From contig NC_135788.1 of the NCBI RefSeq assembly GCF_051106095.1, positions 38,402,001 to 38,466,000 on the forward strand: 64,000 nt of DNA. The letters are read 5' to 3'. The position numbers were made by a program, and so were the translations under genes. Positions 1 to 11,129 of the stretch are shown piece by piece (position 1 is the stretch's first letter; every line of letters begins with the position of its first letter). This DNA comes from Pogona vitticeps. Lineage: Eukaryota; Chordata; Lepidosauria; Squamata; Agamidae. The notes under the pieces were generated by a model. That model was not told the DNA's origin and did not search any database. It saw only the letters and a list, made by a program, of their open reading frames with translations.

Positions 1-93
1 GCATTGTAGGTCAATGGAGACTCGACCTACAGAATTTTCGACCTGCAGCAACCATTCCAATACAGATTAATTCTTTAAGTAGGGGGTCCACTG
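1..93. mobile_element. Tigger-like (pogo/Tc1-mariner) MITE, 3' part
   Basis: The window opens inside a short non-autonomous DNA element. It ends with the inverted-terminal-repeat sequence GGGGGTCCACTG followed by a TA target-site dinucleotide at 94-95. The stretch closely matches the last part of the full-length copy at 21194-21454. TA target sites and CAGTGG ends are usual for Tigger/pogo-type elements. The 5' end lies outside the window. Confidence 0.75.
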
Positions 94-335
94 TATGAGC
101 CCAAATTAGACTAATATACTACGATAAAGGTCATGTTGACACTCATGTTCAAGGGCAATATAAATGGGCCACCTCCTTTTAGAAATCCTTCAGTCTCAAG
201 AGACTATAGTAATGTGCTCTGAACAGAAGTCTTGGAACAGCATCTAGTGTGGCTCAGAAGGCCAATTCTGGAGTGACAATCCCTTCCACACGGAAAACAA
301 ATGCAATCTGTCCCCTGTCCAGCTCCCTGATTTTC

Positions 336-735
336 CTAGTTTCAGGACTGCCTCTTTGCCTCAGCCTGCTGGACAAGGGTCTCTTCAAATTGGGAGAGGC
401 CATGCTGCACCGCCTGCCTCCAGGCTGAATGCTCAGATGTTAACGTTTCCCATCTGTTGAGGTCCATTCCTAAGGCCTTCAGATCCTGCTTGTAGATATC
501 CTTGTATGGCAGCTGTGGTCTTCCTCTGGGGTGATTTCCCTGCACTAATTCTCCATACAGAATATATTTTGGAATCTGACCGTCAGTCATTCTCTCCACA
601 TGCCCGAACCAATGTAGACATTGCTGCTTCAGTAATTTACATGTGCTAACAATTCCAGCTTGTTCTAGGACTACTCTATTTGGAACTTTGTCCTGCCAAG
701 TGATACAAAAAATGCATTGGAGACAACACATATGG
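336..735 (-). mobile_element. LINE C-terminal fragment, clade uncertain
   Basis: A 129-residue open frame on the minus strand carries WFGHVERM, IPKYILYGEL and HPRGRPQL, motifs usual for the extreme C terminus of some non-LTR retrotransposon reverse-transcriptase polyproteins. It follows the BovB-type fragment on the same strand, but it does not read like the C terminus I know for BovB. It may therefore come from a second LINE family. It is not a host gene. Confidence 0.6.
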
Positions 736-739
736 AACG

Positions 740-1536
740 TGTTCAGCTTCTTCTCCTGCTGTGCCAGGAGGTGATGGGACCAGTGGCCATGAACTTAGTT
801 TTTTTGATCTTAAGCTTCAGACTATTTTTGCGCTCTCCTCTTTCACCCTCATTACGAGGTTCTTTAATTCCTCCTCACTTTCTGCCATCAGAGTGGTATC
901 ATCTGCATATCTGAGATTGTTGATATTTCTTCTGACAATTTTAATTCTGGTTTGGGATTCATCCAGTCCTTCCATGATGTATTCTGCATATAAGTTAAAT
1001 AAGCAGGGAGACAATATACAATGGTGCCCCGCATAGCGACGTTAATCCGTTCCAGGATTAACGTCGCTATCCGGATTCATCACTATGCGGGGGGGAAACC
1101 CCATAGGAACGCATTAAACTTTGTTTAATGCGTTCCTATTGGGGAAAAACTCACCGCTATGCGGGGAATCCTCCATTCAGCCGCCATTTTCGCCACCTGG
1201 TAAGCGAGGGCAGGGCGCGAAAATGCTGCGGGCGGCACATTTTCTGCACCCGGCGGCCATTTTGGAACCACCGATCAAAAACGCGTCGCTATGCAGATTC
1301 GTCGTTAAACGGTGCACTCGTTAAGCCAGGCACCACTGTACAGCCTTGTCCTACTCCTTTCCCAATTTTGAACCAATCAGTTGTTCCATATCCAGTTCTA
1401 AGTGTTGCTTTCTGTCCCACATATACATTTCTCAGGAGATAGATAAGGTGGTCAGGCACTCCCATTTCTTTAAAAACTTGTCATAGTTTGTTGTGGTCCA
1501 CACAGTCAAACACTTTTGCGTAGTCTAGAAGAAAGT
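740..1536 (-). mobile_element. BovB-type LINE reverse-transcriptase fragment, split by a Tigger-like MITE
   Basis: On the minus strand, 1536-1341 encodes DYAKVFDCVDHNKLW and YVGQKATLRTGYG, and 1016-760 continues with SPCLFNLYAEYIM, NINNLRYADDTTLMAESEEE and MATGPITSW. These are fingers/palm motifs of BovB (RTE clade) reverse transcriptase, including the YADD catalytic box. The two halves are separated by the DNA element at 1019-1338 and rejoin cleanly across its TA target site. The fragment is truncated at both ends. BovB is common in squamates, and its tail is shared by the Sauria-type SINEs seen elsewhere in the window. Confidence 0.85.
1019..1338. mobile_element. Tigger-like MITE inserted in BovB
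   Basis: The element has imperfect terminal inverted repeats (CAATGGTGCCCCGCATAGCG at the left; reverse complement of the right end CAGTGGTGCCTGGCTTAACG) and TA duplications at 1017-1018 and 1339-1340. It has no transposase frame. It interrupts the BovB fragment, so it is the younger of the two. It shares its ends with the copy at 16041-16470. Confidence 0.8.
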
Positions 1537-1537
1537 C

Positions 1538-1918
1538 TAAAACTCAACAAAGCCTGGTTCCCATCACTGAAAAATACAGCCTGCAAAAGGTCAACAAACT
1601 CTTCCCAGCCTCAAGGATCGGTGATCACTGCACACAAAAGACAACTAACGACACCCATCAATCACAGGGACAAGTCATCTCTCCCCCTTATCACAACAAT
1701 ACACCCACAACAAAAAACATGCTGATCTCCATAATCACCCAACCTCCTGAAAAGGACAAAAAGCTGATCCCACAGCTATAAATACTCAACTATCCCACAA
1801 ATTGCACCAGACAGAGTCCTGACTCCTGTCCTCTGAAGATGCCGGCCACAGAAACTGGTGAAACGTTAGGAAGAAAAACTGTCAGAACACGGCCAAAGAG
1901 CCTGAAAAACCAAGAACC
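1538..1918 (+). mobile_element. Penelope-like element (PLE) terminal region, copy A
   Basis: About 380 bp of non-coding sequence ends with a segment shared by three other places in the window (27450-27570 minus, 31650-31809 plus, 63490-63626 plus). The shared part runs from GCTATAAATACTCAACTA through a hammerhead-like motif to GAGCCTGAAAAACC. Repeats of this kind look like the terminal (pLTR-like) parts of Penelope-like elements. No reverse transcriptase or GIY-YIG frame is seen here. The family assignment rests on the ribozyme-like motif and general recollection of such repeats. Confidence 0.55.
1829..1871 (+). ncRNA. Hammerhead-ribozyme-like motif, PLE copy A
   Basis: Stem I is TCCT (1829-1832) with AGGA (1868-1871). 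The core CTGAAGA is at 1833-1839. Stem II GCCGG pairs with CTGGT, one mismatch from the other copies. GAAAC-GTT is at 1860-1867, giving the core G12-A13-A14-A15.1, a 2-bp AC/GT stem III without loop, and U at the cleavage position 17. One extra U sits between A9 and stem II. Such a minimal stem III would favour a dimeric form. Activity is not shown by sequence. Confidence 0.5.
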
Positions 1919-1923
1919 ATGTC

Positions 1924-2422
1924 AAAATCCTATTGCTTAGTGTAGTAAAATACACTAGATTAGGCCCACTGAATCAATGGGGTTTTGGTGAGTCAACTCC
2001 TCCATATGTTCCATTTATTCAAATGGGCCTACTCTAACTGTGATTTACTTTAGCACAGTAAGTCACAACTAGAATAGGCTCATTTGAATCAATAGAACTT
2101 GCAGAGGAGTTGATTCACCAAATCCCTGTCGATTCTAGTGCATTTTACTAAAGCAAAAGCAAAGCATGCTGCTTATATACCACCCCATAGCACTTAAAGC
2201 ACTCTCTGAGTGGTTTACAAGTTAATTATGCAGGCTATACATCCCCCCCCCCCAGAGCCAGGTATTCATTTTACCAACCTTGAAAAGATAGAAGGCTGAG
2301 TCAACCTTGAGCCGGCTACCTGGGATTGAACCCTGAGTTGTAGGCATAGTTTTGGCTGCAATACAGCAGTTTAACCACTGTGCCATAAGGCTCGCTTTAC
2401 TACATTAAGCAACAGGATTTTG
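1924..2422. mobile_element. Palindromic MITE carrying an inserted SINE
   Basis: The left end (AATCCTATTGCTTAGTGTAG) and the right end (CATTAAGCAACAGGATT) are near-perfect inverted copies once the SINE at 2151-2395 is removed. The interior contains several inverted copies of TAGGCCCACTGAATCAATGG. Related copies are at 49373-49498 and around 60118-60375. There is no coding capacity. The family is not identified with certainty. Confidence 0.7.
2151..2395 (-). mobile_element. tRNA-derived SINE, minus orientation
   Basis: Read on the minus strand this starts with GAGCCTTATGGCACAGTGG (A-box region) and has a B-box-like GGTTCAATCC. It continues with GCCGGCTCAAGGTTGACTC and matches the plus-strand SINE at 31917-32158. 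It is flanked by a 7-bp target duplication TTTACTA (2144-2150 and 2396-2402), showing a clean insertion into the palindromic MITE. Confidence 0.8.
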
Positions 2423-3205
2423 GCTCAAGTCACTCTCCTGGGATGTTTCATAGCACTAATTTTATGCATGCTTGGTCATGAGATACATCAAGGGAGGCTG
2501 AGTTGGTTGGTTTGGTTTTTGTTTTAATTTAAGGAAATTTCTCAGCCACGGGGGGGGGGGGGGAGCAGAACCACAATGCTGTTGCTTAACCACATACATA
2601 TTGATATATAAATACAGATTCCTTTCAGACTAATTAATTCAATGACCCTTATTTGAAATCTATGAAGGTGGAGCAGTAATTTAGTCTGTATCTTATAAGA
2701 CCATGGGAAACCACTGTTGCTAATTAAGTATCCTTGAGTCTTACAAGACATATTACAAAGATTAAGTTAACTGATGCAGAGATCAAAGACATGAACAATC
2801 AGATGAACAATCACTACCCGTGCTTAAACTTCCTTTCTTTTTCTCTCCCAACTCCTTTGTTTTCCAATGGCTTTTAAAAGTAATTTTCTGAAGACCATTT
2901 TTGGACATAAATTCCTAAATAAAGCTGTTGTATTTTTATATCTATGTACTGATTATTACAAGGCTTTAATATCTCAATCTTTAATTAATTTTTAAATCAT
3001 AAAAGCTATCAACTCCTATTGTGCTTAGGATTTTAGACATCTTGGGTAGAAAAGTGAAAGTAAATGTGTATAGGAACACCAAGGCTTAATAATGTATTTG
3101 AGAAACTAGTCTGGGATATCATTTTGGATACAGTAAACAGTGTATCAGTTGAGTAAATAGATATGTGTGCACGCACGTGTATGTGCACACATGCACAAAC
3201 ACACA

Positions 3206-3286
<81 letters not shown>

Positions 3287-5329
3287 GCAATATGGCCTTC
3301 AGAATACGATAAAGCAATCTCCTGGTCTTTAGTTGCCTAGAATCACATTTTACTGCAGATACCATGCAAACTAGATGTACAATTTAAGTATTCTATGAAA
3401 TTTTAAGCAGAACAATTATAAAAAACATATCTGATTTTCAGCCGTTGGCCATGTATGCTTTTTTCAAACAGGCAAAAAATATGTAGGACAAAAGTTGTCC
3501 CATCAGACCTACTACATTTTTTATTGTACAAAAAATTGTATCAAAAGGAGGGGGGATGAAGAAAGGGAAAGAAACTGAAACATAATTCAGAAGAATGTAC
3601 GAATAAATAGAGACACCACAATTAAAAAAGTAGCATAAACTTCAAGAAAATGTGTCCAGATACACATGCAACATTGACATTTATGTGCCATGTTTTTAAA
3701 TGTGTCACAAAGTCCTTAATTCATTGATTAAATATATAAGAATGGGCATTTATCCTTGCAATCATGTAATATAAGTCTTTTAGCCAATTAAAAGGATGTG
3801 GAGAATCCATCTCTGCTCAGCCAAAGTTAGTTTCTAAGCTGCTGACTGATAATTTAAAAGCATTTGCAGCTCACAAGTCTGTAAAGTTCAAAGATTTCTG
3901 CAAAACAAAATCAGTTTGTCAAATAAACTCAACCCAAAAAGGGAACTGTGATTGAAGTTAACAAAATCTTATGTTTAAGAAATGCTTGTAGTTAAATGAT
4001 GTAGTCAGACCTTCATCGAATAGTCACTGTGAGACCAATACATATGGAACATAATTTTTTAATGAACACATTGTAATTTAAGTTCCATAGATAAAGTGGG
4101 CATAGTGGCCAAAACAGCTCTCCGCTGATAAAGAAAACCAGATTAATTAATTCATCATTCCATTTGTTTCTAATGCTAGATTTATCACATTTAGTGGCTG
4201 TAAATATTTATAGAAAATGCTGTGTGTTATGACTAAAAAACCAGAACTGATGGAGTCCCGGAAGCATTCCAAGTTGCAAGGCCATACTCATTATTAACAT
4301 GGCTGGTAACCGAAGATAATGGTATTCTTTGAAGGTTGACAAGTCTCTCCAACTTAAGTTTAATCTAACAACTGAAAGAAACGTATCATGGGACCAACTG
4401 ACGGATTCAAAGTAAAGGTTGCCTTGTTGGTCCAGAGCTTCCACATGAACAACCTCTTCTCAGTTCAGAATTACTCACATGGTGTTAATATATGGCATGG
4501 AAAAATGGATCAAAATAAAGTTGCCATAACACTACAGAGCAAAATCCTCTAACTTCTAAAATTGTATAAGGAACAAAGTTATCGAATAAATAGTCCCCAG
4601 TACCCACTATTTAGATATAAACCTCGAAGAAGACGAATCAGCACGTGCCAAGATGGAGAATTCAGTACAGAAGTAGAATTCCAGTGACAACCACAGCTGA
4701 ACAGATAAGGCAAAACAAATCCATCTCATTAAGCAGAAGCTGCATCTTGCTCAAGGAAACTCAGAAGAGTAAGAAATGCCATATGAGTTTCTTAAACAAA
4801 GCTTTTAATTTCTGAAAACATTTTTAAAACAGATAAAAAGGAATGCTCTTAAAACACATATTATCTGAGGAATAAACGTCATCGTAAGTGTATTAATCTT
4901 AAACCAAGGAGTCAAATGTAATGGTGGCCTTCTGTCTAAATCCAAAGATACCTTATTAATCAACCTGTTAAGGTTGATTGCAACTGGGAATAGATGTAGA
5001 TGTAATTCTTGGGAATTACTACATGTAAGTAAGCATTAACTCATAGGCCCCCATCAGAATGCTAATCAGTAAACATACTGACCAAAATTACCTTGCACGG
5101 CTTTACCTTGCACGGCTACACCAAAGGCATATCTTTTAGAGGTGCATTGCTGTAAGTTAAGAAATCTCTGCAGGCATTACCTTACAGCAATTCACCTCTG
5201 CAAGTTACATTTTTGTGCAACTTTGGAATAGAATTTCAGCCATTATGATAGTGAAGGCTGATTACTCAGATTTTGTGGGGTGGTGAATCCAATTGGGGGT
5301 TTAGTCTGAACCTTACAGGAAGATATTTA
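2423..5329. other. Intergenic stretch without recognised genes
   Basis: AT-rich sequence with no credible coding exon. It holds a G-run near 2550, the long TG array at 3208-3283 and a short direct duplication of TACCTTGCACGGCT around 5089-5116. The open frames here are short or made of repeat. Confidence 0.6.
3208..3283. repeat. (TG)n microsatellite
   Basis: About 37 uninterrupted TG units, preceded by an imperfect CA/TG-rich leader from about 3165. Its minus-strand translation as poly-His/Thr is an artefact. Confidence 0.97.
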
Positions 5330-6230
5330 TCCCCACTCCCTTCAAAATATTCAGCACCTGAGGGTACTTGTTTAAATTCAGACTAAAACCTGGAGAAGAT
5401 TTTTCTGCTCCTGTTACTGTCTCCCACAGACAATAAATCAGATTTTGACCCGTTAATTGGCCACACAGATCTCCAGACATATTGGTCACCATCAGAAAAC
5501 TGGGCTCCATGAGTAAACAATATGAGATCATTACCATGAAGGATAATTTTAAATTCTAGAGAATCATGTATAAAATCATGTATATTAGTGTTTTCTGTAA
5601 CACTATATGTGAAGGTTTCCAAATGTAATTCCAATATTGGAGAGAAAGTGGACTTTACTCCCTAGTGCCTTTTCCATGAGAAAAAAGCAGGGGAACATGC
5701 CACTGGCTGGTCCTCTAAATCCTAGAAATGAAAAAAGAATATTAGTATAGCGTAAACATTCTTGGGAAAATCCAGACTCAGCCAATATTCCAAAGATAAA
5801 TTACCAGTATAAAAAGCTTAGCATCTAGTGTTGCCACCCTGATCACAACTTGGTCTGTAAAGCCATTAGGTCCACAATCAACTCAGTTTATCTGCTCCTT
5901 GCCTATACTTAATAAATTTCACCTAGTATACATTGAACGAGAGAGATAACAATCGCTTGAAACCTATTTGGCAGGTCAGCAATAATTTAGCACCAAAAAT
6001 TATAAGTGAAATGGGTCTATAATTTGCACATTGGGTGTGATCTTTATTACACTTAGGGATAACAGCAGTATGAGCTCCACATATGAAGATCTGCACAGAT
6101 TTGAACTCAAACTCCTCTTTATAAACGCCATATAGTCTGTGAATGAAAAGATCAGCAAAGAACTTTAAATAATTCAATTATAAATCCATCCGGTCGCTCT
6201 GATTTCCCATTCTTCTATTCATAACCACTC
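5330..6230 (-). mobile_element. L1-type LINE reverse-transcriptase remnant
   Basis: The minus strand encodes TQCANYRPISL near 6050 (the conserved L1 NYRPISL box) and, further 3', EFKIILHGNDLILFTHG, a decayed form of the L1 YADDxLLF region, followed by a SLNLNK-like piece. Several stops and frame changes separate the parts, so it is an old fragment. Confidence 0.7.
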
Positions 6231-6277
6231 TTAAATCTCCTCCATATGCAGTGATGTAGAAAAACTGCTGCTGTGGG

Positions 6278-7139
6278 TAGGGCTGCCAGATACATGGGTA
6301 CCAAAAGGAGGATATAGAAAGACAAAAAAGAGGACAGAGGAGGACGTATTGAATGTTTCATTTGAATAATTCCAGATTAAACCTGCAATCAATACAATTT
6401 TATTACAATAGCTGCCAATAAATTTCTCTTAGTGAACTGACCAAGAAAAAGTCATGTTAAAAAATAAAAATTATATCACCAACAAAGTGAAAATAGAGCA
6501 ACTGGTATTATTAGGCTGCCAGCTTGCACAAAAATGTATTCCTTTAAAAATACAATCTCCCTGCTTAGACACTCCAGAAGTTGCTCTATAGTCCCCCCAC
6601 TAGCAGATTTTGGAGAAAACTTTATTTATTTACTTTAATGTTGGCATAGCGGGTGTTGGATTTCAACACCATCTGGAAGGCCACAGGTTCCCAAGCTCTG
6701 AAAGACAACCTTCTCTTCAGAACCACTCCTTTGGTTCATGATGGCTGCTGCTGAAGGAGCCACTAAAGAGCACCACTGCCCCTCTCTGTTTCTTACCTGA
6801 CCTGAGCAACTGGCATCAGCCTCCTTCTTAGCAACCAGGGAGACGACGAACGAAACAGGCGCCCTGTGATCACAGGACTTCCTTCCGCCCCCCTCAAAAA
6901 AGACTATGGCATGATTCCATGATGGAATCACTTCCGCCCTTACAAAATAATTCTTTGTTATGGTTTCCCCTTAGTTCCAAACCATTTGTTTTACCTCAGG
7001 TAAGACAAAGAGGAGGAGGAGGAAGGCCATGTAGAGGAAGCCAGACATTTTAAAGGTTTTTATCTTTATCTGTCAGATGGAGGACATTAGGCTAAAAAGG
7101 AGGACATGTCCTCCTTTTGCTGGACATCTGGCAGCCCTA
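6278..7139. mobile_element. hAT-type non-autonomous DNA transposon
   Basis: The element has inverted terminal repeats (TAGGGCTGCCAGAT at the left; ATCTGGCAGCCCTA at the right) and a perfect 8-bp target duplication GCTGTGGG at 6270-6277 and 7140-7147. Subterminal AGGAGGAC repeats occur near both ends. An 8-bp duplication with short TIRs is the hAT signature. No transposase frame is visible in the 862 bp. Confidence 0.8.
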
Positions 7140-7147
7140 GCTGTGGG

Positions 7148-10100
7148 TGATCTAAACATGGAAGTTCAAGATGAAGCAAAATACATCTAAATTCTGCTCT
7201 GAAATTTTGTTTGTCTTTATGATATAATTCAGGGGGGAAACCAGAATAATGAACTAATATCAACAGCAATGTATTTTCATCCTCATTTTAAATTGAAGGC
7301 ATATGGTTCCTGGTTTTTTGTTTGTTTGTTTTGATTCAGTGGTTGTTCAATTCAGTCAACTAAGATTCTCCCTGTCTTCTTGCCACTTTCCTAATATTTT
7401 TGGTACAGAACAATTATGCTTTCAAAAGAGGTATATTATTTAATTAAAATCTAGTATTTTGAAGAACTTTATTTAGCTCTGGAGTAGAGTAAACTGAAAA
7501 TAAGTTGAACAAGCAAATTAAAATAAGTCATTCCATTTTTGCCATTGGAGTAGTCTGTAACAACTAATTTAACACATTAGGATTTTTTTAAAATCAGGTT
7601 TTTTTGCAAGCCACTGAACTGAGAAGAAATTGTATATAGTAGATATTGTTAGATTGGCCCCATTCAGGGCAGGGGGGGGGGCTGGAATTCTCAGTGGGTT
7701 CATGAAATACAAAACACATACTTTAAACTCTCAGCCTGGTTAGAACTGTAATGATACTGTTAAGCCTCAATAGAGTAAGAGTATTTAAGATTTTTCCTTG
7801 CCTCCTTGTTTCCTTGGGCCAACAGACTCCTCCTTCCATTAAGACATTTTGCCACTTTTTTGGAAAATGCAGTAATGCAGTTGGCTTTCTGTTCCCATAT
7901 TATCTGGTAGCTGTATCAAATGTTCAGTCCATCTGTGAAGGCAAAACGTGTAGATCAAGTGTTGGCAGAGTTTGCAAATAATTTATTGAAAACTAATTTA
8001 TTAACTTCTGATTCAATCATTTTAAAAAACAAAACATTTTCCCAGTTCTTAAATGACAGTAATGTTGATAGGCTGAGTAATGATAAATGCTTGACATTAT
8101 TTTAATTCATTACTTGGAGGTGATTTGGAGGGTTTGGCCATTTTGGGCCACTTCTATCAGTTTTAGTTTATTTCTTAAAAATCTTAAAATTTTGCATTAT
8201 TAATGTTGAGCATAACAAATTAATCATCATCCTTATCTTAGAACTAATTTTATACCTTTCAACAAAAGTATTAGCATTAATGAATAAATTTCCAAATTAA
8301 TGTCAAAGTTAACTAACTTAAATACAGATGTTTCCAAGCTCTGAAAACAGCATGTTAGATCAAAACTCCCCTAAGCCACCACTATTAGCTATGATGTCTA
8401 GAGATGATAGTATCACAAGGCCCACAATCCTGCACCCTTGCCTCTAATTGCTAAGAGTAATGGGAATCTAACAGCCTCTGGAAGGTCACATGTTTCTTCA
8501 TGTATCCTCACCCATAAAGAGTGGCCAATCTTTTTCAGCCAATGCCCAAAATTTATTTGTAATAAATTCTTAAGAGCTGCATTGTGAAGGACAGTAGAGG
8601 GAAAGGCAAAAGGGTGGAGAGCCTAAATACCAGCATATCTTACTTTCAGGCTCTTATTCCAGGAAGGGCCAGACCTACTCACATCTACATCTGATCATCT
8701 GTTGGCTTTACAAAGGGCCAGTTTTGGAAGGAGCATGTCAACCTTTTAGAATGAGGGGGAAAAGCAATACAAAAGCAAGGAAGACAACAAATGATGGGAC
8801 ATGGCCATATGTGGATGACAAAGAACTAACTGGTGTTCCCAGCATGGCAAGGTTTGGCCTCATAGCCTGAGATTCTCCATACCTGGTCTAGGTATTACAG
8901 AAAGGGCCCATGCCCTGCTTATCAGTATACAGGTGTCTAATGTATTATTAAGCTGATGATTGTGAATAAGTATAACCTACCCCATTCTATATACAACTTC
9001 TAACATGCTAAAAAATCTCTTCAGAATCTATACCTGCACCCATCCAATTTCCAAGTTTTAAAATGGTAATTGGATGTGTGCAGAACCAGTCAACACTACA
9101 AATTCTAGTTGTTTCTGGCTTTGGGTTGTCTCAGTAGCCCCACCACATGGCTGACATTTTTTTGTTGGTATGTACAAAGGAAGCTGAGATGACAGCCAAC
9201 ACTCCTATTGTGTTTTAGATCTGTACTTTCAGGCTCCATAGTTGCTGTCATCTCTCAGTGAAGTTACTGAACAATCAGAGACAGCAAAACAAGTTGCATC
9301 ACCCAGAGAACTTTGTTCACTGGTCAGGCAAAAAATTACTTCTTGTTGTTGTTAATCAAGAACTGGAATTTCACGAATTTTGGTCAAATCACTGTACTGT
9401 ATCTTCTCAGTCATGCACAATTGGCTCACTTTGGACTGGGATCTACCATGTACAGGCCTTTCCTGCAGCCACCAAATAGTCCGACAGTTATATCAACCAT
9501 GATGCAAGACCATTCGTAACACCTTTCAGTCATTATTATTATTATTTTTACCTTCTCCTTCTATAGGTAAGTATAACACAGAAACATTAACTGAAGACTG
9601 GAAACTGTTCTAATACATATCAGACAAAATCCAAAGAAAGAAGACAAAAATATGTGACACCTCCAAGACTATTATATTAAAAATTATTATATTATAGAAA
9701 CATTATTATATTATATAAAATATTATATTTTAAATACTAAAATATAGTAATCTTTAAGATGCCACATGTTTTCCCTTTTTTTCTTTTGTGCTGTTTCTTT
9801 GGATTTTGCCTGAAATGCTTGCACAGACCAACACGGCTACCTCTTCTAAAACAATTCTAATACAACGAATATTGCATAATTACAGTACCTTCTTTGTAAA
9901 CCAACTCAGAAGAAATCATTAAGCAAAATACATAAAATTTAAGTCCATACATAATAAAATTGTCCTTCCCCATCAAGGCAACTTCTGTGCTTTTAATCAA
10001 TCATACATTGTGAGTCCTTGTGAGTCATTCAGCATTCTGAACACTGAGCTCCAACAACCTCAAACATTGTGTTCAGAGCAATTCTGTTCTGATTTATTAT

Positions 10101-10777
10101 TAACAGAGCTCTAGAAAATGTCTTTGCACTTTTGAAGCTCTCAATCATGTGGGAGCAGAGAATAGTAGCAACCACCGTAAATAAATGTTCCAAAACATTC
10201 ATCATGGTGTCATGGGAAGAATGAAAAAATTGTTGTATTACTTAGTCATCCAGAACCCTTGGAAGGCACAAGATCAGCCACATTGTGTGTTTGCCTCTCA
10301 ACAAAGTGCACGTGCACAATCTTACTTATCTCAATAGGGTTTACAGAAATCTGCAACATGCGTCCATGATTTGCAGAGCCTTAATTATTCATTTTGGCCC
10401 CTGTGGAGAGTGGCATCATCTCCCACTCACTCCACCCTAAAGCATGTTTGTGAGTCACACACAGGCAAGAAAAAAGGAAGAGGAGGAGAATGTGGTGCCC
10501 CTCCAAAAATAAAGAGAAAGTTTATACCTTAAGAGAGGGAAAGAAGAGAAGAGAAGAGAAGAGAAGAGAAGAGAAGAGAAGAGAAGAGAAGAAAGAAATT
10601 AGATGGAGAGCAGGTGTGATTCATTGGCACAATTTAACACTCAATGGTAAATACACCTCTAGATTTCAGCACCGTATATATTATGGCACCTTGGAGTAAA
10701 GGCCTCCTATCTTGCCCTGGTTACAGCTCTGATGTTCTGTACACATCCCAGTGTTGTTCTCTAATTTAAGGTGAAGT
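7148..10777. other. Intergenic stretch without recognised genes
   Basis: AT-rich sequence with scattered short open frames, none of which resembles a known protein or shows splice-compatible structure. It holds the (GAGAA)-type microsatellite at 10543-10593. No RNA gene is recognised. Confidence 0.55.
10543..10593. repeat. (GAGAA)n microsatellite
   Basis: About ten copies of a purine-only 5-bp unit. It is simple sequence, and the apparent Arg/Glu-rich frame across it is not a gene. Confidence 0.9.
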
Positions 10778-10788
10778 ATATATGCATA

Positions 10789-11118
10789 GGTTCCGCTTGA
10801 CATTTAGTTCAGTTGTGTCCGACTCTAGAGCACGGTGCTCATCCTCATCTCCAACCCGTAGAGCCAGAGTTTTTATCCTTAGACAGTTTCTGTGGTCACG
10901 TGGTCAGCGCGACTAGACACGGAACACCGTTACCTTCCCGCGAAGGTGGTACCTATTTATCTACTCACATTTACATGCTTTCAAATTGCTAGGTTGGCAG
11001 GAGCTGGGACAAGCGACGGGAGCTCACTCTGTCGCGTGGATTCGATATTACGACAGCCAGTCTTCTGACCTTGCAGCACAGAGGCTTCTGTGGTTTAACC
11101 CACAGCGCCACCACATGC
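10789..11118 (-). mobile_element. tRNA-derived SINE with (ACCTTT) tail family, minus orientation
   Basis: This is the reverse complement of a SINE also found at 21779-22115 (minus) and 51635-51926 (plus). Shared blocks are GTGTCCGACTCTAG, ACCTATTTATCTACT and AGCTGGGACAAGCGACGG. The 5' end, read on minus, begins GTGGTGGCGCTGTGGGTTAA, an A-box-like start. It is flanked by an 11-bp target duplication ATATATGCATA at 10778-10788 and 11119-11129. Confidence 0.8.
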
Positions 11119-11129
11119 ATATATGCATA

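Noticed and set aside
3033-3365. Poly-His/Thr open frame on the minus strand
   Set aside because: It is the translation of the TG microsatellite and unconserved flanks.
5089-5116. Direct repeat TACCTTGCACGGCT as a target-site duplication
   Set aside because: The copies are adjacent with nothing between them; a simple local duplication.
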